The notes under the pieces are model-generated. The model ran no database searches and was not told the DNA's origin. It saw only the letters and a program-made list of their open reading frames with translations. The translations under genes were made by a program, and so were the position numbers. From Clostridia bacterium (GTDB lineage Bacteria; Bacillota; Clostridia; Christensenellales; CAG-138), in the NCBI GenBank assembly GCA_016292635.1, contig JAEDIC010000007.1, positions 22,321 to 86,320 of the forward strand: DNA of 64,000 nt. The letters are read 5' to 3'. Below, in pieces: positions 15,279 to 24,786 of the stretch (positions are counted from its first letter, which is position 1; each line of letters starts with the position of its first letter).

Positions 15279-17339
15279 ATGTACAAGGTATTAAAGCGAG
15301 ACAACACCGTAACGGAATTCGACATCACAAAAATAAGCGGGGCCATCGCCAAAGCTTTTGACGCCATGGAGAAACAATGTGACCGGAATGAGATAGATTT
15401 TCTGGCCCTAAAGGTGACGGCGGATTTTGACGCCAAAATAAAAAACGACCTGATAGCCGTTGAGGATATTCAGGACAGCGCAGAGCAGGTGCTGATACAG
15501 GCCGGCTACGGCGATGTTGCCAAGGCCTATATACTGTATCGCCGGGAGAGGGAAAAACTCAGGAATCTTAAGTCCACCATACTGGACTATAAGGACACGG
15601 TGAATAATTACGTCCACGCTAAGACTATACGCATGAAGGAAAACGCCACCGCATCCTATTCTGTTGGCGGCCTTATCCTTTCCAACAGCGGCGCAATAAC
15701 CGCAAATTACTGGCTGTCTGAGATATACGATGCGGAGATAGCCAACGCCCACCGCAACGGCGATATGCACCTACATGACCTTACCATGCTCACCGGCTAC
15801 TGTGCAGGCTGGTCCTTGAAGCAGCTTATAGCGGAGGGTCTGGGCGGCGTAATGGGCAAGATAGACTCAAAGCCTCCAAAGCACCTTTATTCCCTCTGCA
15901 ATCAGATGATAAACTTCCTTGGCGTAATGCAGAACGAGTGGGCGGGCGCCCAGTCCTTCTGCTCCTTCGATACTTATCTTGCCCCCTTTGTAAAGGCGGA
16001 CAGTCTTTCATACAAGGATGTAAAGAACTGCATCGAAACCTTCGTATTCGGCGTAAATACCCCCAGCCGTTGGGGCACTCAGGCGCCCTTCAGCAATATT
16101 ACTTTGGACTGGACAGCGCCGGACGACCTTCGTGATGAGCATCCCGTGATAGGCGGCGTGGCGGCGGATTTCAAATATAGCGACTGTCAGGCCGAGATGG
16201 ACATGATAAACCGTGCCTTTATGGAGGTAATGGTGGAGGGGGACTCCAACGGCAGCGGCCTTGCCTATCCCATACCTACTTACGCCATAGATCCGGATTT
16301 CGACTGGTCTGATACCCCAAACAACCGCCTGCTCTTTGGCATGGCGGCAAAATACGGCACTCCTTACTTTGCAAACTATATCAGCAGCGGACGCAGCAAG
16401 ACCGAGGTGCGGGATATGCTTCGCCCATCATACGGCCCAACCGAGCTTAGGCGCAAGGCGGGGGGATTCTTCGGCTGCGGCGAAAACAGCGGCTCTGTGG
16501 GCGCTGTAACGCTGAACCTGCCGAGGCTCGCATACCTTTCCGAGACCGAGGATGAATTCTACACTCGGCTTGATAAGCTGATGGACCTTGCTTCACGCTC
16601 CCTTGAGATAAAGCGCAGCATTATAAACAAGCTTATGAACGAGGGTATGTATCCCTATACCAAGAGATACATCGGCTCTTTCGATAATCACTTCTCCACC
16701 ATAGGCATAGTGGGCATGAACGAAGCGGGGCTTAATGCCCGATGGCTCAGGGCGGGGCTTACAGACGTTCGCACCCAGCGCTTCGCCAAGGATGTGCTGA
16801 GGCATATGCTGGACAGGCTCAGGCTGTATCAGGAGCGTACGGGCTCATTGTACAACCTTGAGGCAACCCCAGCGGAATCCACCGCATACCGCATGGCCCG
16901 CGAGGACGTGGAACGGTATCCCGGCATAGTTACCGCTGCGCCCAACGGCACCCCATACTATACCAACAGCACCAATATGCCTGTGGACTTTACCGACGAC
17001 CTTACCGAGGCGCTGGAGGCACAGGATGAACTGCAGACCCTATACACCTCCGGCACGGTGTTCCATGTATTTACCGATGAGGAATTGCCGGATTGGCGGC
17101 GGGCGGCGGAGATCGTACGGGCCATAGCCACCGGCTATCAGCTGCCTTACTTTACCCTGACCCCCACCTATTCCATCTGCCCCAAGTGCGGCTATCTTCC
17201 CGGCAGCCAGCCTGTATGTTCCGGGTGTGGCGAGCATGCGGAGGTGTTCAGCCGCATAACCGGCTACTACCGCCCCATTGACAACTGGAACGATGGCAAG
17301 CTGCAGGAGTTCCGAGACAGGGTAGCGTATAAAATATAA
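15279..17339 (+). CDS. nrdD: anaerobic ribonucleoside-triphosphate reductase, class III
   Basis: Makes deoxynucleotides without oxygen using a glycyl radical. 686 residues: ATP-cone (about 1-90), the ten-stranded barrel with SGAITANYWLSEIYDAEIANAHRNGDMHLHD and RWGTQAPFSNITLDW-type sequences, a C-terminal zinc site (CPKC and CSGC), and the radical loop RITGYYRP with the candidate glycine near residue 662. GGAGG at 15268-15272 selects ATG 15279; the upstream TTG at 15264 is not needed. The activating enzyme NrdG is not adjacent, which is unusual, and the radical SAM gene at 4.6-5.5 kb does not look like it. Regulation by NrdR is suggested by the upstream boxes. Confidence 0.94.
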   Translation: MYKVLKRDNTVTEFDITKISGAIAKAFDAMEKQCDRNEIDFLALKVTADFDAKIKNDLIAVEDIQDSAEQVLIQAGYGDVAKAYILYRREREKLRNLKSTILDYKDTVNNYVHAKTIRMKENATASYSVGGLILSNSGAITANYWLSEIYDAEIANAHRNGDMHLHDLTMLTGYCAGWSLKQLIAEGLGGVMGKIDSKPPKHLYSLCNQMINFLGVMQNEWAGAQSFCSFDTYLAPFVKADSLSYKDVKNCIETFVFGVNTPSRWGTQAPFSNITLDWTAPDDLRDEHPVIGGVAADFKYSDCQAEMDMINRAFMEVMVEGDSNGSGLAYPIPTYAIDPDFDWSDTPNNRLLFGMAAKYGTPYFANYISSGRSKTEVRDMLRPSYGPTELRRKAGGFFGCGENSGSVGAVTLNLPRLAYLSETEDEFYTRLDKLMDLASRSLEIKRSIINKLMNEGMYPYTKRYIGSFDNHFSTIGIVGMNEAGLNARWLRAGLTDVRTQRFAKDVLRHMLDRLRLYQERTGSLYNLEATPAESTAYRMAREDVERYPGIVTAAPNGTPYYTNSTNMPVDFTDDLTEALEAQDELQTLYTSGTVFHVFTDEELPDWRRAAEIVRAIATGYQLPYFTLTPTYSICPKCGYLPGSQPVCSGCGEHAEVFSRITGYYRPIDNWNDGKLQEFRDRVAYKI

Positions 17340-17340
17340 C

Positions 17341-17407
17341 TCGAAAAAGCGGCGCAGTACCACTTTTTCGACATCATGAAAATACCCCTTTTAAAGGGGT
17401 ATTTTTG
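17341..17407. repeat. composite repeat, copy C (3' remnant only)
   Basis: TCGAAAAAGCGG and CCACTTTTTCGA form a hairpin (about 17343-17373) nearly identical to the last internal hairpin of copies A and B, then ACATCATG, then a terminator AAAATACCCC/GGGGTATTTT (to about 17405). The upstream hairpins and the first terminator copy are absent. Like the full copies it lies between convergent genes (nrdD and a MATE pump). Confidence 0.6.
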
Positions 17408-17419
17408 TCCGCAGTTAAT

Positions 17420-18853
17420 TTATGCCCTTGCCTGCTGCCTTGCAAGCCGGTTTTCCCAGAACCGCTCAAGGCCTTCCTTGCCCTGATCTGTAACGGGGCG
17501 CAGCCAGCGGTAGGTGGAAAAGTACTTAAGGCAGAGAATGGTCTTTACATAATCCTCCGCAATGTACATTATGGCAAATACAACGGGGAAGGGAAGCTTA
17601 AGCACGAAGGCGGCAAGGGCCGTTGCAGGCACGGACAGCAGCCAGAGGGAGAACAGGTCCAGCCGCACGCCGACGGCAGTGTCTCCCCCGGGGCGGAATA
17701 TGCCCACTATCTGTATATACGGCATATTGCGCACGGGCAGCTCTATGCCGTATATCAGCATAAGTATGCCGGTGGTTTTCAGGGTTTCCTCGGTTATTGT
17801 GCCGCTGAGGTTGAATATGCCCGCAAGGAAATGGCGGGAAAACACTATGCCGAGCCCCACAACTATGGAAGCCAGCACCATAGCCACGCTGAAGCGTATG
17901 GAGGTCTGCACCGCTTCTTCCGTATTGCCTGCGCCTATGTCCTTGCCAACCATTATGCTGCAGGCGCTGCAGAGGCCGATGAAGAACACGAAGGCAAAGT
18001 TTTCAAATGTGCGGAATATGGTAACAGCGGCGTAATTCTGATAGCCAAGGTTTGCGAAGATAACGCTGAACAGAAGAGTACCCAGGCCCCAGAAGGTTTC
18101 GTTCAGTATTACCGGCATGGCTTTGCGGAAAAAGCGCATAACAAAGCCGTTTGCAAAATTGAACATTTCCTTTGGCGGGGAAATGAGGAAATTTCTGTTG
18201 AAAGCGGAGATTGTATAGGTGACCACCGGGCCGGACCAGGAGGATATCACCGTGGCAAGCGCGGCGCCCTTTACGCCCATTTCGGGCAGGCCGAACGCAC
18301 CGAATATGAGGCCGTAGTCAAGGAATGCGTTAAGCACAGTGGTAAACAGGGAAACATACATGGGTATCTTTACCTGTTCGGTGGAGCGCAGCACCACCGA
18401 AAGCACAAGGCTTATGCCTGTGGCGATATATGACCAGCAGGCCACCTTAAGGTATTCTGAACCTACTGCCACAACCTCCGGTTCCCGGTTGAATACTTTA
18501 ATGACCGCTTCCGGGAAAAGGCATGCTACGGCGCAGAACAGGGCGCATATGGATATTACGAAAATAAGGGCAATGCCATAGGTACGGCGTATGCCCTTTG
18601 TATCCTCTGCGCCCCAATACTGGGCGATGAATACAGCGGCTCCTGAGCTTATGCCGAATACTATCATATTAAGGAACCAGCCAAACTGGCCTGCCATGCC
18701 AACGGCGGAGAGGGGAACATCGCCCAGCTGGCCAACCATCAGGGTGTCCACCAGTATAAATGAGCTGGTCAATAAATTCTGCAGGGCTATGGGAAGACCA
18801 AGGGTGAGGGCGGTTTTCCAGAACGCCCGGTCTCCCAGATGTTTTTTAAGCAT
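17420..18853 (-). CDS. MATE-family multidrug efflux transporter
   Basis: 477 residues with 12 hydrophobic helices in two homologous halves. The MATE pattern is clear (TLGLPIALQNLLTSSFILVDTLMVGQLG at the start, the equivalent ALFSVIFANLG-type segment after the midpoint). Exports cationic compounds in exchange for Na+ or H+; substrate unknown. It ends only 80 bp from nrdD and is convergent with it. No regulator is adjacent. A second, unrelated-looking MATE gene lies at 27197. Confidence 0.9.
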   Translation of the reverse strand: MLKKHLGDRAFWKTALTLGLPIALQNLLTSSFILVDTLMVGQLGDVPLSAVGMAGQFGWFLNMIVFGISSGAAVFIAQYWGAEDTKGIRRTYGIALIFVISICALFCAVACLFPEAVIKVFNREPEVVAVGSEYLKVACWSYIATGISLVLSVVLRSTEQVKIPMYVSLFTTVLNAFLDYGLIFGAFGLPEMGVKGAALATVISSWSGPVVTYTISAFNRNFLISPPKEMFNFANGFVMRFFRKAMPVILNETFWGLGTLLFSVIFANLGYQNYAAVTIFRTFENFAFVFFIGLCSACSIMVGKDIGAGNTEEAVQTSIRFSVAMVLASIVVGLGIVFSRHFLAGIFNLSGTITEETLKTTGILMLIYGIELPVRNMPYIQIVGIFRPGGDTAVGVRLDLFSLWLLSVPATALAAFVLKLPFPVVFAIMYIAEDYVKTILCLKYFSTYRWLRPVTDQGKEGLERFWENRLARQQARA

Positions 18854-18951
18854 ATTCGCTCCTTTTATACATTCATGATTCAGTCATAACAGTTTATATC
18901 AAACCATATGGTTTTGCAATAGCCCCGCGCTTGCCCAAATATTAGGGATCA

Positions 18952-18980
18952 TTGCCAAGAGGAAGCTATGATAGTATAAT
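18952..18980 (+). promoter_or_regulatory. promoter of pfkA
   Basis: TTGCCA (18952-18957), 17 bp, TATAAT (18975-18980), 69 bp before the pfkA start. The intervening leader shows no obvious strong hairpin. Confidence 0.6.
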
Positions 18981-19048
18981 ATACTCAGATTAATATGGGA
19001 TAATTGGAGAATTAAAAACCTTGTCCAATTATATACGGAGGTATTGCA

Positions 19049-20023
19049 ATGGCAGTGCATAGAATAGGCGTTTTGACCAGCGGAGGAGACACTCCCGGCA
19101 TGAATGCGGCGGTAAGAGCGGTAGTTCGCCGCAGCCTGAGCTTTGGGGATGTTGTTCTGGGTGTATATCACGGATACGAGGGGCTTATGAACGGCAGCGT
19201 AAAGCAGCTTCAGTCCGCCGATGTTCACGGGGTTATACAGCGGGGCGGCACCATACTCCGCACCGCCCGTTCCGAGACTTTCAAAACACCTGAGGGACAG
19301 GAAAAGGCTATAAGGCTCATGGAGGCCTATGAGATGGATTCTCTGGTGGTAATAGGCGGCGACGGCAGCTTCAGAGGCGCCGAGGCCCTTGCAAAGCGGG
19401 GCGTAAACGTAATGGGTATGCCCGGAACAATAGATAACGACATGGGCTATACCGACTTTACCATAGGCTTTGATACTGCCGTAAACAACGTTATAAGCGA
19501 GCTGGAAAAGATAAGGGATACCATGCGCTCCCATGACAGGGTGGCGGTGGTTGAGGTAATGGGCAGAGCCTGCGGCGATATTGCCCTCTGGTCTGCAATG
19601 ACGGGACCCACCGATATAGTGCTTACCCCCGAGTGCCCCAGGCCGTGGGAAGAAGCAGCTGCCCATCTTGTGCAGAACAGGCTGCTGGGACGCTATACCA
19701 GCCTTGTGGTGATAGCGGAAGGCGCCGGCAAGGCAGAGGACTTCGCCAAGTTTGTGCGGGAAACTACCGATGTGGATATTAAGCCCGTTGTGCTCAGCTA
19801 CATTCAGCGCGGCGGCTCCCCCACAGCGGCGGACAGGATGCTGGCTACTCGCTTGGGCGCAAGGGCTGTTGAGCTTATCCACGAGGGCAAGCGCAACCGC
19901 GCCGTCGGCATAAGGGACAACAAAATAATAGACGTGGATATATGCGAAGCATCCGGCCATAGCGACAACTTTGACGAAGAACTGTACAATCTCCACGGTG
20001 TACTGAACAAGATATACATTTAA
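19049..20023 (+). CDS. pfkA: 6-phosphofructokinase
   Basis: Phosphorylates fructose 6-phosphate in glycolysis. 324 residues, the usual bacterial length: GVLTSGGDTPGMNAAVRA at the nucleotide site, VIGGDGSFRGA (the GGDGS form is typical of ATP-dependent enzymes), catalytic PGTIDNDM, EVMGRACGD and a C-terminal substrate region. The ribosome site GGAGG is 10 bases upstream of ATG. The next gene starts 20 bp after the stop, so it may be cotranscribed, although threonine aldolase has no obvious pathway link to it. Confidence 0.96.
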   Translation: MAVHRIGVLTSGGDTPGMNAAVRAVVRRSLSFGDVVLGVYHGYEGLMNGSVKQLQSADVHGVIQRGGTILRTARSETFKTPEGQEKAIRLMEAYEMDSLVVIGGDGSFRGAEALAKRGVNVMGMPGTIDNDMGYTDFTIGFDTAVNNVISELEKIRDTMRSHDRVAVVEVMGRACGDIALWSAMTGPTDIVLTPECPRPWEEAAAHLVQNRLLGRYTSLVVIAEGAGKAEDFAKFVRETTDVDIKPVVLSYIQRGGSPTAADRMLATRLGARAVELIHEGKRNRAVGIRDNKIIDVDICEASGHSDNFDEELYNLHGVLNKIYI

Positions 20024-20043
20024 AATTTCAGGGAGGCGTCTGC

Positions 20044-21078
20044 ATGAAATTCTTTAACTGCGATTACAACGAGGGCGCATATCCTCCCATCCTCAAAAAG
20101 ATGATGGACACTAACCTCTGCCAGAGCATAGGCTACGGCGAGGACGAATACTGCGAGGAGGCCCGCAATATGATACGGGGCCTTTGCGACGCGAAGGATG
20201 GGGATGTACATTTCCTCGTTGGCGGCACACAGACCAATCTTACCGTGATATCTGCGGCGCTGAGGCCCCATCAGGGCGTTATATCCCCCGAGACGGGCCA
20301 TATAAACGTCCATGAAACAGGCGCAATAGAAGCCACCGGTCACAAAGTGCTTACCGTTAAAACGCCCGATGGCCTGCTTACGGCGGATATGGTGGAAAAG
20401 GTATGCCATGATCACTTTACCGATGAGGCCTTTGAACATATGGTAATGCCGGGCATGGTGTATATCTCCAGCCCATCGGAGCTTGGCACCGTGTATTCAA
20501 GGCAGGCTCTTACCGACCTTAGGGCGGTATGCGACAAGTATGACCTTATGCTTTACATGGACGGCGCAAGGCTGGGCTACGGCATGGCTGCCAGGGAAAA
20601 CGACATTGACCTACCCTTCCTTTATAATGTGTGCGATGCATTCTATATCGGCGGCACAAAGCAGGGCGCGATTATGGGCGAGGCGCTGGTGATACGCAAT
20701 GCCGCCCTAAAGAAGGACTTCCGCTATATGATAAAGCAAAAGGGCGGAATGTTCGCCAAGGGCAGGATGCTTGGCATACAGTTCCTTGAGCTGTTCCGTG
20801 ACGGGGCTTATTTCAAGCTGGCGGAGCACGCGGACAGGCTGGCGGATGATATTCGCGGCGCTTTGGCAGCGAAGGGATATCCTTTTGCCGTGCAGAGCGG
20901 CACTAACCAGATATTCGTAATACTGCCGGACGAGGCAACCGCAAAGCTTAAGGAGAAGTATGTTTTGTCTGATTCCGGCCGATATGACGATACCCACAGC
21001 GTTCAGCGTATCTGCACAAGCTGGGCCACGAATCCCGCCGATGTTAAGGAGCTTATAGCGGATATCGAGAGCCTGTAA
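20044..21078 (+). CDS. ltaE: low-specificity L-threonine aldolase-like PLP enzyme
   Basis: 344 residues of the beta-eliminating lyase/threonine aldolase group, fold type I PLP enzymes that cleave threonine to glycine and acetaldehyde. Seen: FNCDYNEGAYPPILKKM at the start, FLVGGTQTNLTVISAAL, HINVHETGAIEATGHKV, MDGARLGYGMAA with the PLP aspartate, and FYIGGTKQGAIMGEA with the Schiff-base lysine. GGGAGG lies 8 bases before ATG. The family also includes other beta-hydroxy amino acid aldolases, so strict substrate choice is not certain. Confidence 0.88.
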   Translation: MKFFNCDYNEGAYPPILKKMMDTNLCQSIGYGEDEYCEEARNMIRGLCDAKDGDVHFLVGGTQTNLTVISAALRPHQGVISPETGHINVHETGAIEATGHKVLTVKTPDGLLTADMVEKVCHDHFTDEAFEHMVMPGMVYISSPSELGTVYSRQALTDLRAVCDKYDLMLYMDGARLGYGMAARENDIDLPFLYNVCDAFYIGGTKQGAIMGEALVIRNAALKKDFRYMIKQKGGMFAKGRMLGIQFLELFRDGAYFKLAEHADRLADDIRGALAAKGYPFAVQSGTNQIFVILPDEATAKLKEKYVLSDSGRYDDTHSVQRICTSWATNPADVKELIADIESL

Positions 21079-21210
21079 CGGTTGCAAAAGCTGCTTTGTT
21101 TGCGGCAAATTGTGCAATATGGGCAAAAGAGGCGGCGGGAGATGTTTTTGACTGCCGCTACATATGATATAGTAAAGCAATAATTTTGACGAAAAAAGGG
21201 GGAACCCATA

Positions 21211-22236
21211 ATGAGGATAGTGGTATTGGCTGGAGGGCTCAGCGCAGAGAGGGACGTTTCCATCTCCACGGGAACTATGGTATGCAATGCTCTGAAGGCC
21301 TCCGGACAGGACGCTGTGCTTGTTGACCTGTTTTTCGGCGTGCCTACAATGCCGGAGGATCTGCAGGCGTACTTTGCGGATAAGACCCCTGTTCAGCCAT
21401 ACAGCGTAAAGAGCACCGCACCCGACCTTAAAGAGATACGGGCGTCAAGAACCGCAGACGGCCTTGGGGGCATAGGCCCAAACGTGATAGAGCTGTGCCG
21501 GGCGGCGGATATAGTATTCATGGCAATGCACGGTGAGCCGGGGGAAAACGGTATGATCCAGGCCATGTTTGACATGATGGAGATAAAATACACCGGCGCC
21601 GGATACTTTGGCAGCGCCCTTGCAATGGATAAGGGGATCACAAAGCAGCTGTTCATAAATCACGGCATACCTACTCCTGCCGGAAGGGTGTTCAGACGGG
21701 GCGAGAAAGTGGATTATCCCCTTCCCTGCATAGTAAAACCCTGCTCCGGCGGCTCCAGCATAGGCGTAAAGAAGGCCTTTACTCAGGAGGAGCTGGAAAG
21801 GGCGGCAGAGGAAGCCTTCCGCTGCGAGGATGAGATACTGATAGAGCGAATTATAAAGGGCCGCGAATTTACCTGCGGCGTGCTGGGGGGTATTGCCATG
21901 CCTCCCGCCGAGGTAATACCCAAGGGTGATTTTTACGACTATGCCCATAAGTATCAGGATGGCCTTATAACCGAGATTTGCCCCGCCGAGATAAGCGATG
22001 AGCTTACCGAGGAGATAAAGGACCTGTCCCTTAAGGCTTTTAAGTGCCTTAAGCTGGATGTTTACGCACGTATGGATTACCTTTACGATGGGGAAAACCT
22101 GTATTGCCTTGAGGCCAACACTCTTCCCGGCATGACCCCCACCAGCCATCTTCCCCAGGAGGCCAAAGCCATGGGCATAAGCTACGAGGAGCTGTGCATG
22201 AGGATAATCCAGCTCTCTATGAAAAAGTATCGGTAG
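21211..22236 (+). CDS. ddl: D-alanine--D-alanine ligase
   Basis: Makes the D-Ala-D-Ala dipeptide for peptidoglycan. 341-residue ATP-grasp enzyme: GGLSAERDVSISTG at the N-terminus, MHGEPGENG, KPCSGGSSIGVKKA in the ATP clamp, RMDYLYDGENLYCLEANTLPGMTPTS at the metal and product site. GGGGGAA precedes ATG 21211. murF begins 10 bp after the stop: the two consecutive steps are coupled in one transcription unit. Confidence 0.95.
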   Translation: MRIVVLAGGLSAERDVSISTGTMVCNALKASGQDAVLVDLFFGVPTMPEDLQAYFADKTPVQPYSVKSTAPDLKEIRASRTADGLGGIGPNVIELCRAADIVFMAMHGEPGENGMIQAMFDMMEIKYTGAGYFGSALAMDKGITKQLFINHGIPTPAGRVFRRGEKVDYPLPCIVKPCSGGSSIGVKKAFTQEELERAAEEAFRCEDEILIERIIKGREFTCGVLGGIAMPPAEVIPKGDFYDYAHKYQDGLITEICPAEISDELTEEIKDLSLKAFKCLKLDVYARMDYLYDGENLYCLEANTLPGMTPTSHLPQEAKAMGISYEELCMRIIQLSMKKYR

Positions 22237-22246
22237 GACAGTATAG

Positions 22247-23608
22247 ATGATAGACTTTACCTTAAAGGAAATAACCGAAATTACCGGCGGGGAATACTTT
22301 GGCCCCGCCGAAATGCTCAATAAAAAAACAGCCGGCATAACCATAGACAGCCGCAATGTACAGCCGGGCAACCTGTTTGTTCCTATAGTGGGCGAGAGAT
22401 TTGACGGACACAGCTTTATAGCTTCCGCCGCGGAGAAGGGAGCCGTGGCTTCCCTTTCCCAAAATGACGGAGAGTGGAACTGCCCTATAGTAAAGGTATC
22501 CTCCACCGAGGCCGCGTTCCGTGCCCTTGCGGGGGCATACCGGAGGAGGTTTGATATTCCCGTTATCGGCGTGACCGGAAGCGTAGGCAAAACCACCACC
22601 AAGGAGCTTATCGCAAGCGTTCTCGGCGAGCGGTTTGACACCCTGAAGAATCAGGGCAACCTGAACAACCAGACAGGCGTGCCCCTTACGCTTTTTCGCC
22701 TTGAGGAGAAGCACGGTGCGGCGGTTGTGGAGATGGGCACAAATCACTTTGGGGAAATAAAGAGCCTTGCGGATATAGTGCGCCCAACCATAGGAGTCAT
22801 CACCAATATCGGCGAATCTCACATAGAATACCTTGGCTCCCGTGATGGCATACTCAGGGAAAAAGCTGATGTGTTCAGCAATATCGGGGAAAATGGCCGT
22901 GCCATAGTAAACGGCGACGACGACAAGCTCTGCACCCTTCGGGGCAAAATAAATAACCTCATCACCTACGGCTTTGGGATGGATAACCATATCCGCGCCC
23001 TGGACGTTGTGGATATGGGCCTTGAGGGAAGCGAGTTTACCGCGGTATATGGAGATAAGTCCCTTCGGCTGAAAGTTCCTGCGCCGGGACGGCATATGAT
23101 AATGAACGCCATGTGCGCCATGGCTGTGGGCCTTACCCTCGACATGGATGAGGATGAGATAGTCCGGGGGGTTGGGGGATATGTTCCCGCCGCGGGGCGT
23201 ATGGATATAATAAAGGGAAAGAGCATAACCGTGCTCAGCGATGCCTACAACGCCAGCCCAACCTCCATGAAAGGCTCTGTGGATATAGCCTGCCGGGCGG
23301 AGGGCCGCAGCGTGCTTATACTGGGGGATATGCTGGAGCTTGGAGAAAACGCCTCCATGTATCACTATCAGGTAGGCTACCACGCGGCGGAGGCCGGTGC
23401 GGACCTGCTGCTGAGCGTTGGCGAGCTTTCCCGGGAAATAAACCGAGGGGCAAAGGATGGCGGAGTGGAGACAATGCACTTTGCGGCACTGGATGAGCTT
23501 ATATCCAAACTGCCGGAAATAATACAGCCCGGAGATACTGTGCTGGTAAAGGCGTCCCATTGCATGGGCCTTGAAAAAGCATCGGAATACCTTAAAAATA
23601 ATTTTTAG
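22247..23608 (+). CDS. murF: UDP-N-acetylmuramoyl-tripeptide--D-alanyl-D-alanine ligase
   Basis: Adds the dipeptide made by Ddl to the UDP-MurNAc-tripeptide in the cytoplasm. 453 residues: N-terminal MurF domain (GITIDSRNVQPGNLFV), central ATPase domain with GVTGSVGKTTTKELIAS and NLNNQTGVPLTL, and C-terminal ligase domain (VLSDAYNASPTSMKG, ILGDMLELGE). All three domains are complete and the length is normal. It is followed after 11 bp by a small membrane protein of unknown function. Confidence 0.95.
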   Translation: MIDFTLKEITEITGGEYFGPAEMLNKKTAGITIDSRNVQPGNLFVPIVGERFDGHSFIASAAEKGAVASLSQNDGEWNCPIVKVSSTEAAFRALAGAYRRRFDIPVIGVTGSVGKTTTKELIASVLGERFDTLKNQGNLNNQTGVPLTLFRLEEKHGAAVVEMGTNHFGEIKSLADIVRPTIGVITNIGESHIEYLGSRDGILREKADVFSNIGENGRAIVNGDDDKLCTLRGKINNLITYGFGMDNHIRALDVVDMGLEGSEFTAVYGDKSLRLKVPAPGRHMIMNAMCAMAVGLTLDMDEDEIVRGVGGYVPAAGRMDIIKGKSITVLSDAYNASPTSMKGSVDIACRAEGRSVLILGDMLELGENASMYHYQVGYHAAEAGADLLLSVGELSREINRGAKDGGVETMHFAALDELISKLPEIIQPGDTVLVKASHCMGLEKASEYLKNNF

Positions 23609-23619
23609 GAGCGTTAACC

Positions 23620-23892
23620 ATGGAAGAGCTGAAGAAAGAGATGCAGGCTGAACAGGAAGTACAGACAGAGCAGGTCAAGCAGGCGGGACAAGCCGAACAG
23701 GCCCAGCCCCTAACCGAGGATGAAAGGAAGACCGTCAAGAAAAACTTCAAGCAGAGCGTTGTAATAATGGCGCTTGGCTTCGTATTGGGGTATATGCTGG
23801 GCCGCATGGTGTTTACCGAGGTGCGGGTGCTTGCTTATGTTGCCGGCATGGTAGTAAGCGGCCTGGTGGGCGCGGTATATATCAAAAAATAA
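23620..23892 (+). CDS. small two-helix membrane protein, unknown
   Basis: 90 residues. The first 40 are rich in Glu and Gln (EELKKEMQAEQEVQTEQ and repeats of Q-A/T-E), probably a coiled or disordered cytoplasmic part. They are followed by two hydrophobic segments (VIMALGFVLGYMLG and VLAYVAGMVVSGLVGAVYI). GGAGCG precedes ATG. It lies between murF and the NusG-II gene with short gaps. No family recognised. Confidence 0.7.
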   Translation: MEELKKEMQAEQEVQTEQVKQAGQAEQAQPLTEDERKTVKKNFKQSVVIMALGFVLGYMLGRMVFTEVRVLAYVAGMVVSGLVGAVYIKK

Positions 23893-23905
23893 GGAACGGG
23901 CGGCA

Positions 23906-24265
23906 ATGAAGCTGGCAGGCAAAAAGGATATGATTATAATAGGGGCGGCGCTGGCGGTATGCCTTGCCGCGGCCCTGCTTTTTGTCGGTTCCGGCGGAAA
24001 TGAAGTGCGCATATATGTGGGGGAGGAGCTTTATGAAGAAGCCTCCCTCTATATAGATAAAACCATCGTCATTGAGCAGGAGAACGGCTGCCGCAACGAG
24101 ATACGCATAGAGGACGGCAGGGTTTATATGGCATATTCCACCTGCGAAAACCAAAACTGCTTGCATCAGGGGGAGATGACCCCGGACAATATCGCCTCCC
24201 GGGCGCTGTCAAACTGGATAATCTGCCTGCCTAACAGGGTAACGGTGGAACTGGGGGAGGAATAA
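23906..24265 (+). CDS. NusG domain II-containing protein
   Basis: 119 residues: an N-terminal membrane anchor (MIIIGAALAVCLAAALLFV) and an extracytoplasmic domain with IRIEDGRVYMAYSTCENQNCLHQG, the hallmark of the free-standing NusG-II (KOW-like) family, with a CxxxxC pair. It is not the transcription factor NusG. In Firmicutes and other anaerobes these genes sit beside Gx transporters, FMN-binding proteins and ApbE, as here. A role in extracytosolic flavin or quinone electron transfer is inferred from that context. Confidence 0.8.
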   Translation: MKLAGKKDMIIIGAALAVCLAAALLFVGSGGNEVRIYVGEELYEEASLYIDKTIVIEQENGCRNEIRIEDGRVYMAYSTCENQNCLHQGEMTPDNIASRALSNWIICLPNRVTVELGEE

Positions 24266-24269
24266 GGCC

Positions 24270-24782
24270 ATGGATACCCGAAGGATCGCCCGCTTTGGCC
24301 TGCTTACCGCAATGGCTCTTACGCTGGGCTACTTTGAAAGGTTCATACCCGTGGCTTCTGCCATTCCCGGAATAAAGCTTGGCCTTGCCAATACGGTGCT
24401 GCTGTATGGGGTATATCTTATGGACGGCAAAAGCACATGGCTGCTGATGCTGGCTAAGGTGGTGCTGTCAGGCTTTCTCTTTTCGGGGTTATCCGGTATG
24501 CTGTACAGCCTTGCCGGAGGCGTACTGAGCCTTTGCGCAATGCTGCTGCTGAGGAAGGCAAAGGAAATTGGCATAATAGGAGTAAGCGTTGGCGGCGCTG
24601 TATTCCATAATATAGGCCAGATAACCGTTGCCTGTATGGTGGTGCAGTCCCGGGCAGTGCTGAGTTACCTGCCCGTGCTGATGATGTCCGCCATAATCAC
24701 CGGCGCGCTTACCGGCGTTATGGCAAAATACACCATAGCGGCCCTGAAGCGGGCGGGATTTGGTGAAGATAAAGGAGAATAG
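24270..24782 (+). CDS. Gx transporter family membrane protein
   Basis: 170 residues, five or six hydrophobic helices with many Gly pairs: LGYFERFIPVASAIPGIKLGLANTV is the conserved first part of the Gx_transp family, once annotated as heptaprenyl diphosphate synthase component I. Starts 4 bp after the NusG-II stop, and its end overlaps the ribosome site of the next gene. Related small membrane proteins (ECF S-like) import vitamins or precursors, so flavin-precursor or isoprenoid handling for the adjacent flavin system is possible; this is inference. Confidence 0.82.
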   Translation: MDTRRIARFGLLTAMALTLGYFERFIPVASAIPGIKLGLANTVLLYGVYLMDGKSTWLLMLAKVVLSGFLFSGLSGMLYSLAGGVLSLCAMLLLRKAKEIGIIGVSVGGAVFHNIGQITVACMVVQSRAVLSYLPVLMMSAIITGALTGVMAKYTIAALKRAGFGEDKGE

Positions 24783-24786
24783 ACGT

